A DNA stretch of 64,000 nt from assembly GCF_001468225.1 (NCBI RefSeq), contig NZ_LNRU01000009.1, positions 1-64,000 on the forward strand, written 5' to 3'. The translations under genes were made by a program, and so were the position numbers. Origin of the DNA: Sphingopyxis sp. H053. Lineage in GTDB: Bacteria; Pseudomonadota; Alphaproteobacteria; Sphingomonadales; Sphingomonadaceae. Under the pieces are notes generated by a model. It did not search any database and was not told the origin of the DNA. It saw only the letters and a program-made list of their open reading frames with translations. Positions 1 through 6,970 of the stretch are shown piece by piece. Position 1 is the stretch's first letter, and the number at the start of each line of letters is the position of its first letter.

Positions 1-221
1 CGGGTGGGGCGTGGGGGCTCTGCCGCATGGGATCGGGCCATACCCGCTCTCGATTGCCGCTGATCCCTTGGCCGAGGCCAGGCCTCCTTCAATCAACCCG
101 TGAAGGGTCCCCACGCTTCGCTCGGGCCGCGGCTTCGCGCGCGGTGATTGCGGCCTGTCCCCGTCCGGCGGGGCGCCTGTCGAGCGGGAATGGCCCGCTC
201 CCAAGGACAGGAGTTGATCCC

Positions 222-386
222 ATGCCGCTTTCCACCGCCCAGTCGCTCGGATGGAGCCTCGCCCGGACCATGATGACCGTGATCATCCTCATCGAGACCA
301 GCGCCGGATATTCGGTCATGCCGCTCGATGAGTTCGACGGCGACCCCGAAACGATCGTCAGCGAATATGACCCGTTCAATCGCTAA
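222..386 (+). CDS. Small membrane-associated element protein, function unknown
   Basis: A 54-residue protein with a hydrophobic stretch at about residues 12-30 and an acidic tail (DEFDGDPE). The start is chosen because AGGAG lies 8 bases upstream at 209-213; the longer frame further upstream has no such site. It precedes a small membrane protein and the DUF736/DUF2285 genes of the conjugative module, so it is probably an element housekeeping gene. The family is not recognised and no function is claimed. Confidence 0.5.
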   Translation: MPLSTAQSLGWSLARTMMTVIILIETSAGYSVMPLDEFDGDPETIVSEYDPFNR

Positions 387-509
387 GCGTCTGGAATTGG
401 TTCCAGATTGGAGCCGGTTCGGGGTCTCCCCCGAGCTGGCTTTGGCTATGCTGTGCCTGCAGGTTGCGCTGCGGAGGTGGTGGCGGGCGCGTCCGATGGG
501 AGGACGTTC

Positions 510-941
510 ATGACCCTGATGCTGATCCTTGGCGCGGTTGCGGCATTTTATGGCCTTCTCCTGCTCTTTCGCTGCGCGACTTACGCGCTGCCACTCTTCG
601 CCGGGCTTGGTCTGGCCTTCACGCTTCGGGACCAAGGTTTCGGCTGGATGGTCATTTTAGCGGTGGGATTGCTCGCGGGTGTCTCCGTCCATACCCTCGG
701 CCGGCACCTGGCGCGCGGCTCGGCTCCGCTCGCCGTCAGGCTTGGCGTCATCCTGATTTTCGTTGGCGCCGCCGCGGCTGCTGGCTTTCAGGTTGGGGTC
801 GCGCTCGCGATGCTGGCCGACCTCAATCCCTGGACGCAGCGCGGCATGTCCATCCTGACCGCCGTCGTCACCGGCTATGCCGGTTGGCGTGATCTCCTGT
901 CGCCGGGGGGTGGGATCGAGCGACCAGCGCTGCACAGCTAG
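510..941 (+). CDS. Small integral membrane protein of the conjugative element
   Basis: This 143-residue protein begins at an ATG preceded by a GGGAGG ribosome site at 498-503. It shows hydrophobic segments at about residues 3-35, 44-62 and 76-101 and a weaker one near 112-125, so it is probably a three- or four-pass inner-membrane protein. It has no recognisable catalytic motif. It sits 124 bp after the small protein at 222-386 and upstream of DUF736, in the leading part of the transfer region. Function is unknown; the coding call rests on start site, codon usage and length. Confidence 0.55.
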   Translation: MTLMLILGAVAAFYGLLLLFRCATYALPLFAGLGLAFTLRDQGFGWMVILAVGLLAGVSVHTLGRHLARGSAPLAVRLGVILIFVGAAAAAGFQVGVALAMLADLNPWTQRGMSILTAVVTGYAGWRDLLSPGGGIERPALHS

Positions 942-1250
942 GCGTTCGCCCGCCTCTCATCGTCTTCGCTTCCCGGCCGACCGGCAACGCAACCGTCCGC
1001 AGAGCCGTCCCATCGCGGCCTCTCGACATGCGCCATCTGTCAGCGCGCCGCTTCGCTGGCCCGGCTTGGTGCAACCGCGCCGTTCGACTTTCTTCCCCTG
1101 GCGTGCCGCCATTCCTCGCGAAACAAGAAAGACGAACGGCGCGATCCTCCGCTGCGCTGCGGGCCTGCGGCTGCACCGCCGGTCCCCCGCTGACGACCGA
1201 TGCGCATCGAGGCCGCGATGGTGCGGCCCGAGCCAAGGAAGGAATGCGAC
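942..1250. other. Intergenic region carrying a long inverted repeat
   Basis: About 309 bp without a convincing gene. The only long frames here are GC-driven shadows. The notable content is the 19-bp inverted repeat at 1076-1143, annotated separately. GGAAGGA at 1237-1243 is the ribosome site of the downstream DUF736 gene. Confidence 0.5.
1076..1143. repeat. 19-bp imperfect inverted repeat, 30-bp spacer
   Basis: The left arm at 1076-1094 (core GCGCCGTTCGACTTTCTT) pairs with the right arm at 1125-1143 (core AAGAAAGACGAACGGCGC) with a single mismatch and a 30-nt loop. It lies 107 bp upstream of the DUF736 start. It could be a cruciform or operator, or a structured 5' leader of the following gene. 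No T-run follows either arm, so it is not an obvious terminator. Confidence 0.6.
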
Positions 1251-1565
1251 ATGGCCAAGATCGGCACGTTCAAGAAAGTCTCCGGAGAATATCGGGGTCA
1301 AATCACCACTCTCTCGGTGCAGGCGAAATCGGTTCGCATCGCACCCGAAAAAGACCCCAGCGGCAATGCTCCCAGCCACCGTGTTTTCGTTGGAGACGTC
1401 GAAGTCGGCGCAGCCTGGGAAAAGCAGACGCAGGACAAGCGCCCCTATCTTTCGGTCAAGCTCGACGATCCGAGCTTCACCGCCCCGATCTTCGCGCAAC
1501 TGTTCGCGGGCGAAGGCGAAGAGCACGACCTGGTCTGGAGCCGCCAGACCCGCCGCGGCGACTGA
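1251..1565 (+). CDS. DUF736 family protein
   Basis: A 104-residue DUF736 protein: N-terminal GTFKKVSGEYRGQITTL strand pattern, a central VGDVEVGAAW segment and a YLSVKLDDPSF segment near residues 67-77, as in the family. DUF736 proteins are small soluble beta-rich proteins of unknown function encoded in conjugative elements of alphaproteobacteria. The start has a GGAAGGA site just upstream; the in-frame ATG at 1200 is less well placed. A second DUF736 copy lies at 3936-4268 with clearly diverged sequence, so the two are not a recent duplication. Confidence 0.85.
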   Translation: MAKIGTFKKVSGEYRGQITTLSVQAKSVRIAPEKDPSGNAPSHRVFVGDVEVGAAWEKQTQDKRPYLSVKLDDPSFTAPIFAQLFAGEGEEHDLVWSRQTRRGD

Positions 1566-1687
1566 GCCGCAGGGACCCGCCCGGCAGCGCCGGGCGGGAT
1601 ACCCATTACTGGGGATGGATATCCCCGCGTCTTGGAATTGGCGCATGCCCGCATATCGCCAACTCTTCGGTCTCCCCGGAGGCTGTT

Positions 1688-2465
1688 ATGGCGATCGAGA
1701 CGACGGCAAAAAGCGAAGGGCCGCTGCGCCTCGACTTTCCCGGCTACGCCCAGGAGTTTCTGCGCCGCAGTCCGGACTATCGCCGTGACTATCGAAGCGT
1801 GATGTCGGATCGCAAGGCCGATCCGGCGTCGCAGGAGGGCATGGCCCGGCGATGGGGCCTCTGCTTTCCCGGTCGATCCGCGTGTTTCCGCGCTCGACGC
1901 GCCAGCCTTCTGGGACGCGGCGGTCTGCCCCTATATCGTGATCCTCGACGCTGCACCGCCGACTTTTGCCGCTGACCTGCGCCTCGATCCGGCTCGCTGG
2001 ACGCATCGCCTTTGCTCTCGGATCGCGCTTGACGGCGGTCATTATATATTGGGCGAAAACCGCATCATGCACCGGATCTGGCTGCGCTGCGATCCAGCTC
2101 ACGGTGCGCTTGCTGCGCTGATTCCGTGCGATGGCATGGCCGAGACGCGCCTACAGGCGGTAGCGGATCTGGAACGATGGCTCCGCGGCATATCGTCGGC
2201 GTCGGCCGTGTCTCGGCCGACATCCTACCAGGCACAGCGCCTCGATTTGCTTCTGTCGATTCTCGATCTTCGCGGCGAACTGGACGTGACCAGCCATGAG
2301 GTCGCCCGCCGGCTCATCTATCCACGCCTGGATGTCGGCCGCGGCTCGGCGTGGAAATCCTCTCCCGAGCGGCGCCGGACCCAGCGGCTCATCCGCGAAG
2401 CCGAGGCGCTGGCGGCGGGCGGATACCGCGCGCTGCTGGCAGACCGGGCGGGGCGACAAAAATAG
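1688..2465 (+). pseudogene. DUF6499/DUF2285 protein, interrupted by an apparent +1 frameshift
   Basis: The first 58 codons (MAIETTAKSEGPLRLDFPGY, then FLRRSPDYRRDYR and MARRWGL) match the N-terminal DUF6499-type region. The rest (DAPAFWDAAVCPYIVILDAA onward, with WIRLRCDP-like and RRTQRLIREA segments) is the DUF2285 part in the next frame. Dropping one T at 1862 joins them as MARRWGLAFPVDPRV and gives a 258-residue protein, the usual size. As read, the first frame stops at 1975 and the second is open to 2465. DUF2285 proteins are common near partition and transfer genes of such elements and are thought to be DNA-binding. It may be a true mutation, a sequencing error or, less likely, programmed frameshifting. 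Confidence 0.75.
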
Positions 2466-2567
2466 CGCCGCAATTCTGCCGCTCCCCCGCGCGCGCGCTT
2501 TCGCGCCACCACGCGACATCGCCCGCCGGCCCGCGCTTTCCGGTCCGGCCGCTGGAAGGAGCCCCCC

Positions 2568-2810
2568 ATGACCACCGGTCACCCACCGCGTTTTCTGACG
2601 ACCCCCGATGCCGCAAAGCGGGTCGGCCTCTCGCACCGGACGCTGGAGAAGCATCGCTGCTATGGAACGGGTCCCGCCTATCGCAAGCTTGGCGGCCGGG
2701 TCGTCTATGCGATCGACGAACTCGATGCCTGGGTCGAACTTGGCCGGCGTTCGTCGACGTCCGATCCCGGCACCGGCACCGTGCACCCGGCGCGGCAGGT
2801 GCAGCGCTAA
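2568..2810 (+). CDS. AlpA/excisionase-like helix-turn-helix protein
   Basis: An 80-residue protein with a MerR-type winged HTH typical of AlpA and excisionase regulators: FLTTPDAAKRVGLSHRTLEK (helix-turn-helix, about residues 10-29), then RCYGTGPAYRKLGGRVVYAI, and DELDAWVELGR near residue 52. GGAGCC lies just before the ATG. Its stop overlaps the DUF2840 start by one base (TAATG), so the two are translationally coupled. A role in element excision control or transfer-gene regulation is inferred from family and context. Confidence 0.85.
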   Translation: MTTGHPPRFLTTPDAAKRVGLSHRTLEKHRCYGTGPAYRKLGGRVVYAIDELDAWVELGRRSSTSDPGTGTVHPARQVQR

Positions 2811-3355
2811 TGCGCGGCGTCGATTTTGAACGGGCGCTGCGCCCGCGGCTAACCGCTAATTGCAACGCTGGCACACACCCGTCGCCGCGTGACACCGCGC
2901 TCACTGAGGTCGAAATGACCTGGATCGAGGGGCGACACGAGCAGTGGATCCGCTTCGGCCGCATCGCAGCCGAGCGCATCTTGAGCCGCGCCAAGCGCGT
3001 CGCGGCGTTCCGGCCCGGCGCCGTCTTTGCTTACGTGCGCTGGACGTCGAACGACTTCGGGACGATCCATTCGACCATCGCGATTGCCGCGGCGGTTGTG
3101 CCTGGCGAAGCTTATGCAACGCTGCCGTTCGTCCATCCCGGCGCGGATATCCTCGCGCGGATCGACGGCTGGCCGAAAGTGCAACAGGCGCTTGAGGCGA
3201 TCGACGCGGTCGAAGCGACCGGCATCGATGCCTGCGATGCGGCGCCCGATCATTGGCGCCATGTCGGCAGCCGGATTTCGGCGGGGCTGCCATTCCGGCC
3301 ATATTCCCGTGACCGCCATACGGCATGGCTGCGCCGCCGGGCGGTCGAGTTATGA
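2810..3355 (+). CDS. DUF2840 family protein
   Basis: A DUF2840 protein with the family hallmarks TWIEGRHEQWIRFGR (about residues 37-51), FAYVRWTSNDFGT, YATLPFVHPGADIL and DAAPDHWRHV. It is 181 residues from the ATG at 2810 that overlaps the upstream stop; an internal ATG at 2915 (MTWIEG) would give the conserved core only and is a plausible alternative start. It is soluble with no catalytic motif and is regularly encoded directly before the TraF peptidase in these elements. Its end overlaps the traF start (TTATGA). Molecular role unknown. Confidence 0.85.
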   Translation: MRGVDFERALRPRLTANCNAGTHPSPRDTALTEVEMTWIEGRHEQWIRFGRIAAERILSRAKRVAAFRPGAVFAYVRWTSNDFGTIHSTIAIAAAVVPGEAYATLPFVHPGADILARIDGWPKVQQALEAIDAVEATGIDACDAAPDHWRHVGSRISAGLPFRPYSRDRHTAWLRRRAVEL

Positions 3356-3939
3356 GCCGCCGGGCACTTCGCGCCACGGCGGCGGCCGCGGCGATCTTCA
3401 GCACATCGTTCGTCGCGGTTGCGTGGCTCAAGCCCGCGCCGCGCTTCCTCTGGAATGTGAGCGCCAGCGCTCCGACCGGCCTCTATTGGGTCGATGTGGG
3501 CGCGCCGCCGCGGCTCGGCGACCTTGTCGCCATCGCCCCGCCGTCCGCACTCGGGACATTCCTTGCGCAGCGCGGATATTTGCCGCGCGACGTGCCGATG
3601 CTGAAGCGGGTCGCCGGTCTTCCCGGCGCGCTCGTCTGTCGTTCCGGCGTCTTCGTCACGCTCGATGGCGTCGCGGCCGCCCGCGCGCTGGCGCGCGATC
3701 GGGCCGGTCGTCCGCTCCCCGTCTGGACGGGTTGCCGGATCGTCGGCGGTGACGAACTCTTTCTCGTCAATGCGGCGCGCGACAGCCTCGACGGCCGCTA
3801 TTTCGGGGCGATGCCGGCAGCTGGTCTGCTCGGCACCGCGCACCCGATCCTCACCCGCTCGCATCCGACGGCGGCGCTTCGCTGGGGCTCCGCCGAACCC
3901 GACCACCCGCCATCACGCAGCAAGGAGACGTCATCATGA
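3352..3939 (+). CDS. traF: TraF-type S26 signal peptidase (conjugal pilin maturation)
   Basis: A 195-residue S26-family peptidase. It has an N-terminal membrane anchor (about residues 5-25), the serine box SASAPTGLYWV where the serine before AP is the expected nucleophile, the lysine box MLKRVAGLPG near residue 84 (catalytic Lys), and the C-terminal SLDGRYFG box. In RP4, TraF processes and cyclises the TrbC pilin subunit in the periplasm, and a TrbC homologue is encoded at 12942-13274. The start at 3352 is chosen because it overlaps the DUF2840 stop; an in-frame ATG at 3325 is possible. The end overlaps the next DUF736 gene. Confidence 0.88.
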   Translation: MSRRALRATAAAAAIFSTSFVAVAWLKPAPRFLWNVSASAPTGLYWVDVGAPPRLGDLVAIAPPSALGTFLAQRGYLPRDVPMLKRVAGLPGALVCRSGVFVTLDGVAAARALARDRAGRPLPVWTGCRIVGGDELFLVNAARDSLDGRYFGAMPAAGLLGTAHPILTRSHPTAALRWGSAEPDHPPSRSKETSS

Positions 3940-4268
3940 TCATCGGGACAATGCGCCGGAATACGACGGGAGGATATTCCGGCTCGATCAAGACGCTCGC
4001 GTTCGACGCGCAAATCGAGCTCGCACCGGCAGCCTATTCTGAAAAAGAGAATGCGCCAGGTTGGCGCTTACTGATCGGAGATCCCGCACTCGGTGCGGAG
4101 ATCGGGGCCGGTTGGGATCGCACGGGTCCGCGCGGTTTATATATTGCGCTGCAGATCGACGACCCGAGCCTTGCTGCGCCGTTGCGCGCAAATCTGGTTC
4201 GCCTGGGCCCAGACGACGGCGATTTGTCTATTCTCTGTTCGCGCCCCGAACCGCAGGCCGGGAACTGA
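3936..4268 (+). CDS. DUF736 family protein, second copy
   Basis: A 110-residue DUF736 protein (IGTMRRNTTGGYSGSIKTL, GAEIGAGWDRTGPRGLYIAL, QIDDPSL). The start overlaps the traF stop by four bases (ATGA), showing translational coupling. It shares the overall pattern with the copy at 1251-1565 but differs in most positions. Elements of this type commonly keep two DUF736 genes, one near the DUF2285 gene and one just before the lytic transglycosylase. Function is unknown; a role in DNA transfer or element maintenance is inferred from context only. Confidence 0.85.
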   Translation: MIIGTMRRNTTGGYSGSIKTLAFDAQIELAPAAYSEKENAPGWRLLIGDPALGAEIGAGWDRTGPRGLYIALQIDDPSLAAPLRANLVRLGPDDGDLSILCSRPEPQAGN

Positions 4269-4271
4269 GCC

Positions 4272-4979
4272 ATGGGGCTGCTGCTGCGCTTCGTGGGTGG
4301 GTTCGCGCTTCGCGTCAGCGTGCCTTGCGGCGCGTTTCTTGCGTCATTCGCGATGCCTCTGGCTTGCCCGCCCGCTGCCGCGGCGGTGCAACCGGCGCGC
4401 CATCCTCATGCCGCACCGGTCGCCGAAGCCGCACAGCGCTTCGGCATTCCGGAGCTTTGGATCTGGCGCGTGATGCACGCCGAAAGCCGCGGCAAGGTTG
4501 GTGCGGTTTCGCACGCCGGGGCGATGGGGCTGATGCAGATCATGCCCGGAACCTGGGCGTCGCTGACCGCGCGCCATCGGCTCGGGGCGGATCCGTTCGA
4601 CCCGCGCGCCAATATCCTCGCCGGTGCAGCCTATCTGCGCGCGATGTGGGACCGCTATGGCGACGTTCAGTTGATGCTCGCGGCGTACAACGCGGGGCCG
4701 GGCCGCGCCGATGCCTTCGCATCGGGGCGCCGCGGTCTGCCCGCTGAGACGATCGCCTATGTCGCCAAGATCGCACCCGAATTGCATGTATCAGGCAGCG
4801 CCGCAACTGCTCCGTCGATGCTGTCGCCCGCGCCGGGATGGCGCGATGCGGCGCTCTTCGCTGAGCGAAATTTGCCGTCTGACGACGCACAACCTGCAAG
4901 CCCGTCGGGAACGGCTGCGCCTGCCCGGGCTGCAGGTGCTTCCATTTTCATTCCCTTGTCCGATGGCCGTGACCGGTGA
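4272..4979 (+). CDS. Lytic transglycosylase (VirB1-like), periplasmic
   Basis: A 235-residue SLT-domain protein. An N-terminal hydrophobic signal region (about residues 3-38) precedes the catalytic core: VMHAESRGKVGAVSHAGAMG places the catalytic Glu at about residue 71, followed by GLMQIMPGTW, the NILAGAAYL segment and LMLAAYNAGPGRA. These are the classical motifs of family-1 lytic transglycosylases, which cut peptidoglycan to let a type IV secretion system pass. A low-complexity Ala/Pro tail follows the domain. The start lies three bases after the DUF736 stop, so it belongs to the same transcript, and it is followed by a gap before the relaxase. Confidence 0.88.
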   Translation: MGLLLRFVGGFALRVSVPCGAFLASFAMPLACPPAAAAVQPARHPHAAPVAEAAQRFGIPELWIWRVMHAESRGKVGAVSHAGAMGLMQIMPGTWASLTARHRLGADPFDPRANILAGAAYLRAMWDRYGDVQLMLAAYNAGPGRADAFASGRRGLPAETIAYVAKIAPELHVSGSAATAPSMLSPAPGWRDAALFAERNLPSDDAQPASPSGTAAPARAAGASIFIPLSDGRDR

Positions 4980-5183
4980 CGGACGGCGGGGCCGCTGGGT
5001 TTTTTGACAGGCTCTGCTCAGGGCCGGTGGTCGCTTGCTGGAAGGGACATGGGGGAGGGCAAGATAAAAGCCGTGCCAGCTTCGGGCACTCCATGGTCGG
5101 TTTTCTGCGGGTTTGCGCGTATGGCTCTGCCGAAATCTGCCATATCATCGCGTTGAACGCGCCGTTTTCTCCCAACTTTTCGT
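4980..5183. other. Candidate origin of transfer upstream of the relaxase
   Basis: A 204-bp gap, the only sizeable one in an otherwise overlapping stretch, directly upstream of the relaxase gene. It contains a small hairpin (GTGCC 5073-5077 with GGCAC 5085-5089) and a dyad CGCGTT-G-AACGCG at 5149-5161. Relaxase genes often lie next to their own oriT, so the place and dyads fit, but no nic consensus can be named. A weak frame at 4976-5209 is not convincing as a gene. Confidence 0.3.
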
Positions 5184-6944
5184 ATGGCACCGCCCCCGAT
5201 GCGCGGTGACGACCATGATTTCCGCATCAGGCCGGGACGGAGCCGCGATCGCGGGGCAGGGTCGGCAGGCAAGGGCAAGCGGCTCGCTACGCAGGTGCGC
5301 AAAGCAGCCTCGCGGTCGGGCTACACCCGCTCGCGGCCTGGCCGCGGCGCTGGCGGCGGGACCGGCACGCATGGACGGGGCCGGCGGGCCATGGCGGCGA
5401 TGCGCCGTCAGCCTGGCGCCCGGCGCGTCACGGTCATGGCGCGCGTCGTCCGCCACCAAGGCGCGCGGTTTCGCGCCGCGCCGCTGGCGCGTCATATCTC
5501 CTATCTCGAGCGGGAAGGCGTGACCCGTGACGGCCGCGACGCGAGCATGTTCGATGCGGGCGGCGACGCCGCCGATCGCGATGCCTTCGCCGCGCGCTGC
5601 GAAGACGACCGGCATCACTTCCGGCTGATCGTGAGCCCGGAGGACGCCGCGGATCTCGGCGATCTCCGTTCCTTCACGCGCGATCTCATGACGGACATGG
5701 GACGCGATCTCCAGACCCGCCTCGACTGGGTCGCGGTCGATCATTGGAACACCGACAATCCGCATATCCATATCCTCGTGCGCGGCGTCACCGATGATGG
5801 CGCCGATCTCGTCATCGACCGCGGCTATATCGCCGCAGGCATTCGCGGACGGGCCGAAGCACTTGCAACGCTCGAACTCGGTCCACGCAGTGAGCTCGAC
5901 ATGCAAAGCGCGCTCGCGCGCGAAGTCGATGCCGATCGCTGGACAAGTCTCGATGCCCGACTGCAGAGGCTCGCCGACGAAGCGGGCGGAGTCATCGATC
6001 TGCGCCCCGCAGCGAACGAAGACCGGCATATGCACGGCCTGCTGGTCGGCCGCGCCGCCCGGCTCGAGCAGATGGGTCTCGCCGAGCGGCAGGGCGCCGG
6101 CCTTTGGGCGCTCGGGGCCGGCGCCGAGCCGGCGCTGCGCGAGGTCGCGGTGCGCGGCGATATCATCAAGACGATGCACCGCGCGCTGTCGCGCGGCGGG
6201 CGCCGCTTCGATCCCGCCGCGCTCGCGCTTCACGACGGCGCGCCCGAGACCGCGATCGTGGGCCGCCTTGTCGAGCGGGGGTTGCATGACGAACTTGCCG
6301 GCAGCGCCTATGCGATCGTCGACGGCGCCGACGGGCGAACCCATCACATCCGCTTCAACTACATGGAGATGACCGGTGATGCCAGGCCGGGCTCGATCGT
6401 CGAGCTCCGCAGTTGGGAGGATGGCAAGGGGCGCGCGCATATGTCGCTTGCGACGCGCTCGGACCTCCCGCTCGCGTCGCAGGTCACCGCGCCCGGCGCG
6501 ACCTGGCTCGACCGCCAACTCGTCGCCCGTGAACCGGTCGCGTGCGGGAATGGCTTCGGTCTCGAAATCCGCCAGGCGATGGAGAAGCGGGCGCGCTATC
6601 TCGTCGAGCAGGGATTGGCGTCGCGCGCCGGGGACCGGCTGACCCTGTCATCCGGGCTCATCGACAAGCTCGCTTCGCGCGAACTGGAAGCCGCGACCGC
6701 ATCGATTGCCGAGCGGACCGGCCTTGCCCACAAATCGTCGGCTGCCGGCGACTATGTGAGCGGCGTCTACCGCGAGCGCGTGACGCTCGCATCGGGGCGC
6801 TTCGCCATGATCGACGACGGGCTGGGTTTCCAGCTCGTCCCCTGGCGCCCCGCGCTCGACCGCCATCTCGGCCAGCACATCACCGGCACCATGTCCCCCG
6901 GCGGCTCGGTCGATTGGGCGCTGGGCCGGGGCATCGGCATCTAG
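5184..6944 (+). CDS. rlxS: Conjugative relaxase, DUF3363/RlxS family
   Basis: A 586-residue relaxase and mobilisation nuclease. After a basic Gly/Arg-rich N-terminus comes the relaxase core: VTVMARVVRHQGARFRAAPL, HISYLEREGVTRDG (about residue 104), HHFRLIVSPEDA, then DHWNTDNPHIHILVRG, whose paired histidines form the metal-binding motif. The C-terminal half is the DUF3363 region. The enzyme should nick oriT and stay covalently attached to the transferred strand. The start could also be the ATG at 5199. It is followed within 26 bp by the coupling protein, with which it works at the transfer pore. Confidence 0.92.
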   Translation: MAPPPMRGDDHDFRIRPGRSRDRGAGSAGKGKRLATQVRKAASRSGYTRSRPGRGAGGGTGTHGRGRRAMAAMRRQPGARRVTVMARVVRHQGARFRAAPLARHISYLEREGVTRDGRDASMFDAGGDAADRDAFAARCEDDRHHFRLIVSPEDAADLGDLRSFTRDLMTDMGRDLQTRLDWVAVDHWNTDNPHIHILVRGVTDDGADLVIDRGYIAAGIRGRAEALATLELGPRSELDMQSALAREVDADRWTSLDARLQRLADEAGGVIDLRPAANEDRHMHGLLVGRAARLEQMGLAERQGAGLWALGAGAEPALREVAVRGDIIKTMHRALSRGGRRFDPAALALHDGAPETAIVGRLVERGLHDELAGSAYAIVDGADGRTHHIRFNYMEMTGDARPGSIVELRSWEDGKGRAHMSLATRSDLPLASQVTAPGATWLDRQLVAREPVACGNGFGLEIRQAMEKRARYLVEQGLASRAGDRLTLSSGLIDKLASRELEAATASIAERTGLAHKSSAAGDYVSGVYRERVTLASGRFAMIDDGLGFQLVPWRPALDRHLGQHITGTMSPGGSVDWALGRGIGI

Positions 6945-6965
6945 AAAGGCATTTAGAAAGGCATT
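6942..6965 (+). repeat. 12-bp perfect tandem duplication over the rlxS stop and virD4 ribosome site
   Basis: TAGAAAGGCATT occurs twice head to tail at 6942-6953 and 6954-6965. The first copy contains the rlxS stop codon and each copy carries an AAAGG purine tract; the virD4 ATG follows at 6971. The duplication creates two candidate ribosome sites and lengthens the junction between relaxase and coupling protein. Confidence 0.7.
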
Positions 6966-6970
6966 TTGCA

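Noticed and set aside
27..386. Long frame reading into the first small protein
   Set aside because: Only the part from 222 has a ribosome site; the upstream codons look like high-GC noise.
1028..1975. 315-codon frame spanning the DUF736 gene
   Set aside because: The first two thirds are a shadow of DUF736 and the gap; only the segment from 1688 is coding, as the N-terminus of the DUF2285 gene.
4976..5209. 77-codon frame overlapping the candidate oriT
   Set aside because: Composition unlike the neighbours, overlaps the relaxase start and has no ribosome site.
5145..6518. 457-codon frame opposite the relaxase
   Set aside because: Antisense shadow of rlxS with no ribosome site or family pattern.
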